From the NCBI RefSeq assembly GCF_017307055.1, contig NZ_JAFLEQ010000017.1:187516-238079 (forward strand): a stretch of 50,564 bases of DNA, given 5' to 3'. The DNA is from Corynebacterium mendelii. GTDB lineage: Bacteria; Actinomycetota; Actinomycetes; Mycobacteriales; Mycobacteriaceae. The notes beneath the pieces are model-generated. The model was not told where the DNA came from. It saw only the letters and a program-made list of their open reading frames with translations, and ran no database searches. A program made the position numbers and the translations under genes. Shown piece by piece: positions 44,732-50,564 of this stretch (its first letter is position 1; every line of letters begins with the position of its first letter).

Positions 44732-45038
44732 TCGGTGAACTGGCCTCCCGCACCGGAAAAGCGGGCCAACGGCTTGCCCCGCCACACCGCACCCGCCGCG
44801 CCTGCCGCGCGGCGGGTGCGTTTGTGTGCCATGACCTGTTCCCTCCCCCAAAACCGGGGACAGCTCCTTCCGCCGTCCCGGCGGATGGGGTGCACACAAG
44901 AACTGCCTGAGCAGGTGCTGACAGCTGTGGGGCACGGCGGCTGTGAACTCACCGGGAAAAGCCCAATAGTGTGCGGTACCCGGTGCACACACCGCCGGAG
45001 CCGTTTTTCCATCCCGGCACGTGCGGCATAATGAGGGC
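44732..45038. other. Intergenic region after the YrdC-family gene
   Basis: Holds the terminator at 44788-44823 and, at its end, the CATAAT box of the next gene (45027-45032). No gene is seen. Confidence 0.5.
44788..44823 (+). terminator. Intrinsic terminator of the YrdC-family gene
   Basis: A perfect 14-bp GC-rich stem (44788-44801 with 44807-44820, loop CTGCC) is followed by TTT, about 57 bases past the stop codon. Confidence 0.75.
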
Positions 45039-45039
45039 A
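45027..45039 (+). promoter_or_regulatory. Leaderless promoter of the flavohaemoprotein-like gene
   Basis: CATAAT (5 of 6 to TATAAT) is followed by 6 bases and ATG 45039. An in-frame GTG at 45021 lies upstream of the box and is not used here. Confidence 0.45.
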
Positions 45040-46211
45040 TGACTTCACGCACTCTCGGACTGGTGGCCGCCCGCGTTGCCGCATACTCCGACCAGGTGCG
45101 TGTGTCTGTCGCCAGGGATTTCATCAAAAAACATCCCGAAGACCGGGTCCTTCTGCCGCAGGCCCCGGAGCATATTTTCGCCGATCTGCCGCGCATGCTG
45201 ATCTGGATTCTGGCGGTCACCCCGGCCGATGGGGTGATCACGAAACGAACCACCATGATCATGGCGGATGCGGGGCGGGAACAGCGGCGGCTGGGCATTG
45301 CCCCGGAGCACTACGACACCATTGCCCGGGCGGCGGCGAAAACCATTCCGCGGCTGTGCCGCGGCATCCCGCACACCATGGTCTCCAATGCGCAGAAAGC
45401 CATCCTCACCGCCGGTCTGGTGGCCCGGGCGTCCGCCGAAATGGAGCAGGCCGACGGTTGTGCCCCCTACGCCACCGCCACCATCGTCGAGACCGAAAGA
45501 CGCTGCAACAGGATCGGTGTCGTGCGCGCCCAGCTCGACCGGCCGTGGCAGTGGAATCCCGGCCAGTACATGGCGATCAGCTCCCCGCTGATCAGGGGCG
45601 TGTGGCGCTACTACAGCCCGGCGATGCCGTGCGATGAGACCGGCGGGATTGAATTCCACATCAAATCCACCGGGGCCGGCTCCACCTCGGAGACACTGCT
45701 GTCAGCTTCCGTCGGCGACACACTGCTAGTGGGCAGCCCGCACGGATCACTGACCGTCAGTGACCCAGGCAGCGGCGACACACGGGATATCCTCATGGTC
45801 GCCCATTCCACCGGTTTGGCCCCCATGCGGGCGAACCTGCTGCACCTGGCCCGCTTCAACAACGGCGACAGGCGGGTGCACCTGTTTTTCGGCGCCGACT
45901 ATCCCGGCGAATTGTATGACCTGAATTTCCTGTGGCAGCTGGCCGCCGGCTGCCCGTGGCTGTCCGTTACCCCGGTCACGTTGAATCCGAAGGACGACTT
46001 TTGGGTCGAACCCACCGATTTCTGTTCCGCCCCGCGGGGCCTGCACGTGCAGCAGACCGGAGTGATCGGCGAGGTGGTGGCCTCCTACGGCACCTGGGAG
46101 GACCGCGATATCCTCCTGGCCGGTTCCCCCGACATGATCACCACCACCGCACTGCTTTTGACCTGCGGCGGAACCCCGGAAAACATCATCCGCCACGATC
46201 CGGTCGCCTAG
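45039..46211 (+). CDS. Flavohaemoprotein-like reductase with degenerate globin domain
   Basis: The 390-residue protein has a globin-like N-terminus (about 10-130) and a ferredoxin-NADP reductase-type C-terminus (about 155-390). In the globin part GREQRRLGIAPEHYDTI (79-95) matches the F-helix segment GRxHRxxGVxPEHY of flavohaemoglobins, but the proximal haem His is Gln82 (CAG). The reductase shows RYYS (190-193, FAD), GAGSTSETLL and MVAHSTGLAPM (NADPH). Classical flavohaemoglobins turn NO into nitrate; without the His, haem binding is doubtful and a diaphorase or sensor role is possible. It is monocistronic and convergent with the amidase. Confidence 0.82.
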   Translation: MTSRTLGLVAARVAAYSDQVRVSVARDFIKKHPEDRVLLPQAPEHIFADLPRMLIWILAVTPADGVITKRTTMIMADAGREQRRLGIAPEHYDTIARAAAKTIPRLCRGIPHTMVSNAQKAILTAGLVARASAEMEQADGCAPYATATIVETERRCNRIGVVRAQLDRPWQWNPGQYMAISSPLIRGVWRYYSPAMPCDETGGIEFHIKSTGAGSTSETLLSASVGDTLLVGSPHGSLTVSDPGSGDTRDILMVAHSTGLAPMRANLLHLARFNNGDRRVHLFFGADYPGELYDLNFLWQLAAGCPWLSVTPVTLNPKDDFWVEPTDFCSAPRGLHVQQTGVIGEVVASYGTWEDRDILLAGSPDMITTTALLLTCGGTPENIIRHDPVA

Positions 46212-46225
46212 CCGCGAACCACCGG

Positions 46226-47050
46226 CTACAGCTGCCGGTCGGCGCCCAGGACCGGCAGCGCCCGGCGCACCGAATCCACCACGGTGTCGTCGATGTCGGC
46301 GATAAGGCGCTGCGGGCCGTAGCCGGCTTCAGCCACCGGCCGGCCGGTCGGATCAATGACAGCGGAAAACCCCAGGCCGGTCGGCCCGTCGTCGGTGCCC
46401 GCTTTGTCGGCGCCACCGGGCCGGGCCTGGCCTGCGGCCACCAGCCAGCAGGTGCTGTCCAATGCCCGGGCGCGGGTGATCAGCCGCCACTGCTCCAGTT
46501 TTCCCGGCCCGTCGGAAAACGAGGTGGGAACCACCATCACCCGCACCCCCTCCTCGCGGGCGTAGGCGATGAACTGTTCCGGGAAACGCAGGTCGTAGCA
46601 GATCGCCAGACCCACCCGTGTTCCGTTGACATCCACGGCCACCAGACTGCCGCCGGGTTTGACGGTGTCCGATTCCCGGAAACCGAAAGCGTCGTAGCAG
46701 TGGATTTTGTTGTATCCGGTGTGGATGCCGCCGCCGGTGACCAACGCCGTGTTGTGGATGCGGCGGATGGTTTTTCCTTCCCGCTCCACGACATCGGCCG
46801 GGGTGAACATTCCGGCGACCACCACCACACCGTGGGTTGCGGCCGCGGCAGCCAGCGCGGTGGCGAAAGGCCCGTCAAGGGGTTCAGCCACCTCATCGAG
46901 CCTTCCGGAGTTGAAGGCTTTCATCGCTGCTTCGGGAAACACCACCAGGTCAGCACCTGCTGCCGCCGCCTCCCCGATGCGGGCGACCATGACCGCCAGA
47001 TTGTCCCCGACCACGGGTCCGCTGGTGAATTGTTCCACTGACACTTTCAT
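46226..47050 (-). CDS. Nitrilase-superfamily carbon-nitrogen hydrolase
   Basis: The 274-residue hydrolase has the catalytic triad in order: Glu40 in VFPEAA, Lys115 in NKIHCYD and Cys151 in ICYDLRFPE. Tyr and Arg after the Cys (CYDLRFPE) are typical of the Nit1/Nit2 and omega-amidase branch; it may repair deaminated glutathione or hydrolyse omega-amides. The substrate is unknown. ATG 47050 is preceded on the minus strand by TATCAT (47064-47059) plus 8 bases, so it is probably leaderless. The longer open frame to 47173 is not coding. The gene ends 14 bases from the reductase. Confidence 0.86.
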   Translation of the reverse strand: MKVSVEQFTSGPVVGDNLAVMVARIGEAAAAGADLVVFPEAAMKAFNSGRLDEVAEPLDGPFATALAAAAATHGVVVVAGMFTPADVVEREGKTIRRIHNTALVTGGGIHTGYNKIHCYDAFGFRESDTVKPGGSLVAVDVNGTRVGLAICYDLRFPEQFIAYAREEGVRVMVVPTSFSDGPGKLEQWRLITRARALDSTCWLVAAGQARPGGADKAGTDDGPTGLGFSAVIDPTGRPVAEAGYGPQRLIADIDDTVVDSVRRALPVLGADRQL

Positions 47051-47064
47051 GCCCACCGATGATA
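47050..47064 (-). promoter_or_regulatory. Leaderless promoter of the amidase
   Basis: TATCAT (minus strand, 47064 to 47059), 8 bases, then ATG 47050. Confidence 0.5.
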
Positions 47065-47228
47065 GTGGCCCCGGCCGACGCCCGGCCCGCACCCGGGCCA
47101 CCCCCGTTGGCGGCGGAAGAAATGGAACCGGCGGGCATCCCCGGCCAGTCCTAGACACCAAGGAACCGGCCACATCCGGCTCACCGTCTGTGTTGTTTTA
47201 AAAAAAATGTGAAGGATTGTGCACCACC

Positions 47229-47510
47229 ATGCCAGCATCTTCTTCCCCGCACCCTGTCACCGGCACGATGTCGGTGCACCCTTGTGACAGCACCGCTCTT
47301 GCGGCGGTGGGGGTTCCCGACCTGTGTCCCCTCCCCCCGGCCGGTGGCCCGCACACCCGGCGGGCGTTGGCCGATTTCACCGGCCGGTTGGGCACGCACA
47401 CCCGGCGGGCCGGTGATCTGATGGATCACCATGTCCGCGCCTGGGCAGGTTTCATCGATACCGTCCGGTCCATTGATGACCGGATGGCCGACCGGTTGCG
47501 GGCACTGTGA
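47229..47510 (+). CDS. Small helical protein paired with a DUF1023 hydrolase
   Basis: From ATG 47229 the protein has 93 residues: an unstructured Ser/Pro/Thr N-terminus (1-38) and then a predicted helical hairpin (RRALADFTGRLGTHTRRAGDLMDHHVRAWAGFIDTV, 44-80). I do not recognise a named family; size and layout resemble WXG100/ESX-type small partners, without the WXG motif. Its stop codon overlaps the start of the next gene (GTGA), so the two are translationally coupled. AAGGA (47212-47216) lies 12 bases upstream, slightly far. An AT-rich run (TTTTAAAAAAAATG, about 47197-47209) precedes it. Confidence 0.62.
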   Translation: MPASSSPHPVTGTMSVHPCDSTALAAVGVPDLCPLPPAGGPHTRRALADFTGRLGTHTRRAGDLMDHHVRAWAGFIDTVRSIDDRMADRLRAL

Positions 47511-48748
47511 GCGGCCACGGCGCGGGGCTGACGGACCTTCTTTCCACCGCCGGGATCCTGGTCGACGTGTCCGACCGGCTGCGCCGGGGCCACGCCACCA
47601 ACCGCAGCGCCTGGCAGAGCGCCACCCGCCGCAGCCGGGGGCTGGCCGTATCGGCCGCCCGGCATCATGCCGAAAGACTCAATGACCAGTTGCTCACCGT
47701 GGCCGCCGGGGCCCGGTGCGGCGCCGGAGTGCTGTACAAGGCGGCGGAGAAAAACTCGCTTCTTGACGGTCATGAACACGCCGTGCGGCAGCTGGCGGTC
47801 ACCGCCGGATGCCCGCCGGGGCTGCGCGCCGGTATCCGGCGGGAGCTGGAAGAGATTTCTTTCCTGCGCGATGAACTCGACCGGCAGACCGCCCGGGCGA
47901 TTGACCGCATCGATCTGGCGCGCGACTGGCGCACACGATCGGATCCCCCACCGTCGGCCACCCCGGAGCTTGCGCACAGCCACCGGTTGAGTCTCGATGA
48001 CATTCACGCCCGGGTGCTGGGCAACCGGGCTGTCGGCCCCTTAGTCCACGAGTTGGCGCGGCAGTACCCGGATATGCGTCTTCTGCAAGCCGGGGACGGC
48101 CATCTGGTGGCCTGCTTCGGTGATCTTGATACCGCCCCGGCGGCTGTCACTTTGGTCAGCGGGGTGCATTCCTCCCAGCCGGAAACCTGGGGCGGGATCC
48201 TGCACCGGGCGCGCGGTATGCACCGGGCCAGCGGGGCGGCCACCATTGCCTGGCTGGGTTACCGGGCACCGGACACCATCGCCGGGGCCGTCAGCCCCGT
48301 CAACGGCCGCAAGGGGGCGCGCAGTCTGCAGCGGTTTCAGCAAAGCCTGCACGACCGGGCGGTGATCCGTGGCCACCGGCAGCGGCTGGGGATAGTCGGG
48401 CATTCCTACGGCTCGTTTACCGCCGCCAGCGCCGCCCAACTGCCCGGCGGGCTGTGGTGTGACCGGATGTTTCTGCTGGGTTCCCCGGGCATCGGCACCG
48501 GGGATCTGGCTGATCTTCATCTCCGCCCCACCACAAGGCCAGCAACGGACGGAACAGCTCTCTGGGCGGCGATCAATGTCGGTGACCCGATTGCCGCGGC
48601 GGATGATCTGACGGGAGAAATACTGGGCAAAGACCCCACAGAATTCGATAGCGGGATTACCGTCCACGTCGGTGTCGGCGGGCACAGCGACTATTTCACC
48701 GACCCGGTTTTCCTGCGGAATCTGTCGGCTCTCACCACCGGGGGCTAG
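47507..48748 (+). CDS. DUF1023-type alpha/beta hydrolase with N-terminal helical domain
   Basis: The 413-residue protein has a helical N-terminus (about 1-165, with HATNRSAWQSATRRSRGLA and RRELEEISFLRDELDRQT) and a C-terminal alpha/beta hydrolase of the DUF1023 type. The nucleophile is Ser300 in IVGHSYGSFTA, with FLLGSPGIG, VGDPI and the likely catalytic His in VGVGGHSDYF near the C-terminus. No signal peptide. Similar proteins in actinobacteria are encoded next to ESX or WXG100 genes and are suggested type VII-related effectors or lipases. GTG 47507 overlaps the stop of the small upstream gene. Function is unproven. Confidence 0.75.
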   Translation: MSGHGAGLTDLLSTAGILVDVSDRLRRGHATNRSAWQSATRRSRGLAVSAARHHAERLNDQLLTVAAGARCGAGVLYKAAEKNSLLDGHEHAVRQLAVTAGCPPGLRAGIRRELEEISFLRDELDRQTARAIDRIDLARDWRTRSDPPPSATPELAHSHRLSLDDIHARVLGNRAVGPLVHELARQYPDMRLLQAGDGHLVACFGDLDTAPAAVTLVSGVHSSQPETWGGILHRARGMHRASGAATIAWLGYRAPDTIAGAVSPVNGRKGARSLQRFQQSLHDRAVIRGHRQRLGIVGHSYGSFTAASAAQLPGGLWCDRMFLLGSPGIGTGDLADLHLRPTTRPATDGTALWAAINVGDPIAAADDLTGEILGKDPTEFDSGITVHVGVGGHSDYFTDPVFLRNLSALTTGG

Positions 48749-48797
48749 TCCCGCCCACCGCCCGGGGTGGGAGGGATGGCACGGTGGGGCGGCACAC

Positions 48798-49220
48798 CTA
48801 GTCGGAGTCGCGGCGGCGCCGCGGCTCCCACATCACCACTGCCGTTGAACGGGGCACATGCACCAGCTCCCCGGTGCCGCCGTGATTATCGAGTTTCGCC
48901 CGGAGCAGGGCGTTTTCCCGCAGCAGCGCCTCGTTGTCGCGGCGCAGTTTCTCGTTTTGACGCGTCAGGGACAGTATTTCCTTGATCCCGGCCAGGTTGA
49001 CCCCCTCATCCTGGGACAGTGACTGGATTGTGCGCAGCATGTCGATATCGCGCCGGGAGTAGCGCCGTCCCCCGCCGCGGGTACGCCGGGGGGTGACCAG
49101 TCCCAGCCTGTCGTAGGTGCGGAGCGTCTGGGCGTGCATGCCGGCCAGTTCTGCCGCCACCGAGATCACGAACACCTCCCCCTGGATGTCGTCATCGTGG
49201 CTGTGTCGACGGTCAGGCAT
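48798..49220 (-). CDS. hspR: Heat-shock repressor HspR
   Basis: HspR is a MerR-family repressor of the dnaK operon and clpB that is thought to lose DNA binding when DnaK is busy. The 140-residue protein has the MerR helix-turn-helix (FVISVAAELAGMHAQTLRTYDRLGL, about 17-41), wing residues GGGRRYSRRDID, and a coiled-coil dimerisation helix (NEKLRRDNEALLRENALLRAKL). ATG 49220 is chosen; AGGAGG (49232-49237) lies 11 bases upstream, whereas an in-frame GTG at 49232 overlaps it. It follows dnaJ after about 72 bases, as the last gene of the dnaK-grpE-dnaJ-hspR operon. Confidence 0.94.
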   Translation of the reverse strand: MPDRRHSHDDDIQGEVFVISVAAELAGMHAQTLRTYDRLGLVTPRRTRGGGRRYSRRDIDMLRTIQSLSQDEGVNLAGIKEILSLTRQNEKLRRDNEALLRENALLRAKLDNHGGTGELVHVPRSTAVVMWEPRRRRDSD

Positions 49221-49292
49221 CTGTTGCGTCACCTCCTAATGTCGTTGAGAAAACGGCCCACCGGGTGTTTTTTTAATCTCCGGGCCGGATGG

Positions 49293-50498
49293 TCAGCGGC
49301 CGTTGCCCGCCCAGCCTTCCCGGGGATCGAAACCGGAGTCTTTTTCCGCCTGCGCATAGGTGCGCAGCGCCGATGAGGCTTCGGCATTCAAATCCTTCGG
49401 CACCGTCACCGCCAGGCTGACCAGCAGGTCACCTTTGGTGCCGTCGCGGTGCGGGACACCGCGTCCGGGCACCCGCAGTGTGCGGCCGTCCGGGGTCCCG
49501 GGGCTGATCCGCAATTTGACGGGCTTTTCCAGGGTGGGGACGGTAATCGTCCCGCCGAGCACCAGCTCGGAAAACGACACCGGGTAGGTCACCGCCAGGT
49601 TGTCGCCGTCGCGGGTGAACACACTGTCGTCGCGGACTTTGACGGTGACCATCAAATCCCCCGCCGGTTTACCGTTGGGACCCGCTTCACCTTCCCCGGG
49701 GACCCGCAGTTTTTTGCCGTCCTCGATACCGGCGGGAACCCGCACGGTCACTGTTTTCGTTTCCGTTGTCCGGCCGGAGCCACGGCACGTGGAGCAGGGA
49801 TCGGTCACCGCGGTACCGGTGCCGTTGCAGCGGGCGCAGGGGGCCGCCATACCGAAGTGGCCGCGTTCGTCGCGCACCACCCCTTCCCCGTGGCAGTCCG
49901 GGCAGGTTTGCTGTTTGCCGGAGGCGGACCCGGTTCCGCTGCAGTCGGCGCAGCGGACTTTCTTGGTCAAATCCAGGGTGATGGTGGTTCCCAGGACCGC
50001 TTCGGCGAAGTCGATGGTGACCTGGGTTTCTACATTCGCCCCCCGCGACGGCGTAGCTGTGCGGCGATAACCGCCGCCGCGGTTGAAAAGGCCACCGAGG
50101 AAATCCCCAGCAAAGCCATCTGTACTGAATCCAGTTTCTCCCTGTCCGCCGAAGAGGTCCGAGATGGTGAAGTCCTGCGTCTGCTGCCGAAACCCGCCCG
50201 GGAAGCCCGGGCCTCCTTTTCCGGCGCCGAAGCCGCGGAATCCACCGCCCGCTTTGAGCATGGCCTTCAGTTCGTCGTACTGTTTGCGTTCGTCGTCATC
50301 GCCGAGCACATCGTAGGCTTCGGCCGCTTTTTTGAACCTCTCCTCGGCGGCTTTGTCGCCGGGTTTGGCATCCGGGTGGTTTTCCCGGGCGATTTTCCGG
50401 TAGGCCTTCTTGATTTCTTGGGCGCTTGCGGAGGAGGAGACCCCCAGATCCGCGTAATAGTCTTTGTCCGCCCATTCCCGCGAAGTCACGGGCCTCAT
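49293..50498 (-). CDS. dnaJ: Chaperone DnaJ
   Basis: The 401-residue co-chaperone stimulates DnaK ATPase. It contains the J-domain (about 10-75) with HPD (41-43), a Gly/Phe-rich linker (84-143), four zinc motifs CxxCxGxG (Cys183/186, 199/202, 221/224, 235/238) and the C-terminal substrate-binding domains. The start [19 protein letters not shown] matches the actinobacterial DnaJ1 type. GGAAAGGGGG lies directly upstream of ATG 50498. The expected grpE would be beyond the right edge; the last 66 bases are probably its end or a short spacer, and I cannot tell which. Confidence 0.96.
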   Translation of the reverse strand: MRPVTSREWADKDYYADLGVSSSASAQEIKKAYRKIARENHPDAKPGDKAAEERFKKAAEAYDVLGDDDERKQYDELKAMLKAGGGFRGFGAGKGGPGFPGGFRQQTQDFTISDLFGGQGETGFSTDGFAGDFLGGLFNRGGGYRRTATPSRGANVETQVTIDFAEAVLGTTITLDLTKKVRCADCSGTGSASGKQQTCPDCHGEGVVRDERGHFGMAAPCARCNGTGTAVTDPCSTCRGSGRTTETKTVTVRVPAGIEDGKKLRVPGEGEAGPNGKPAGDLMVTVKVRDDSVFTRDGDNLAVTYPVSFSELVLGGTITVPTLEKPVKLRISPGTPDGRTLRVPGRGVPHRDGTKGDLLVSLAVTVPKDLNAEASSALRTYAQAEKDSGFDPREGWAGNGR

Positions 50499-50564
50499 CC
50501 CCCTTTCCGGGATCGATGATGGTGTGTGATTGGTTGTGTTGTCACCGCCTTCGCCGGAATATCC
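50499..50564. other. Right-edge fragment upstream of dnaJ
   Basis: 66 bases. On the minus strand one frame runs open into dnaJ without a stop, a second frame ends in a TGA overlapping the dnaJ ATG, and a third stops early. None can be assigned with confidence as the end of grpE. Confidence 0.3.

Overview
The window is chromosomal DNA of a high-GC actinobacterium, most likely a Corynebacterium. Evidence: GC-rich third codon positions; a lysX gene fusing a lysyl-phosphatidylglycerol synthase to a lysyl-tRNA synthetase; a dnaJ-hspR pair followed by clpB, pyrE, a SpoU methyltransferase, a class II aldolase and purA, which is the order I recall from Corynebacterium; HspR-type inverted repeats; and many genes whose -10 box sits 6-8 bases before an ATG or GTG, as in leaderless corynebacterial transcripts. 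I see no phage, insertion sequence, CRISPR array, tRNA or rRNA gene. It reads as core chromosome with small lineage-specific inserts.

Layout. 1-3.1 kb: a small secreted protein, then an NrtR-type Nudix repressor with its palindromic operator and a NiaP-like niacin transporter. 3.4-8.9 kb: lysX, a DUF998 membrane protein and an alpha/beta hydrolase, a likely aminoacyl-lipid synthesis and turnover operon. 9.4-15.2 kb: deoD, a small membrane protein, a phosphohexomutase (pmmB), deoC and a GH13 alpha-glucosidase (deoxynucleoside and sugar catabolism). 15.4-22 kb: ElaA-like acetyltransferase, membrane protein, purT, lipoprotein, phosphoribosyltransferase, small secreted protein, a gene-poor terminator-rich stretch and DoxX. 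22.3-29.3 kb: purA, a diacylglycerol-kinase-like protein lacking its usual motifs, CPBP protease, FUSC-type membrane protein, fba and DedA. 29.5-33.6 kb: response regulator plus a histidine kinase with no membrane sensor, divergent from an ABC ATPase and FtsX-like permease, with a duplicated 45-bp element between them. 33.7-38.7 kb: GH76 enzyme, SpoU methylase, pyrE, an anchored protein and a rhodanese-like protein. 38.9-50.5 kb: clpB with two HspR-type operators, GDPD membrane enzyme, YrdC-family protein, flavohaemoprotein-like reductase, nitrilase-family amidase, a two-gene DUF1023 unit, hspR and dnaJ (the expected grpE lies beyond the right edge).

Themes. Envelope homeostasis recurs (lysX module, TCS-ABC module, DoxX, DedA, GDPD, GH76, CPBP). 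Nucleotide metabolism recurs (deoD, deoC, pmmB, purT, purA, pyrE, a phosphoribosyltransferase). The heat-shock regulator HspR and one apparent target, clpB, are both present. Several proteins keep a fold but have lost hallmark residues: the Nudix box of NrtR, the GGDGT loop of the kinase-like protein, the rhodanese cysteine and the proximal haem histidine of the flavohaemoprotein-like protein. These, the lysX hydrolase operon, the repeat-flanked TCS-ABC unit and the unexplained 20.6-21.5 kb stretch are the most interesting parts. No complete, clearly novel system was proven by reading alone.
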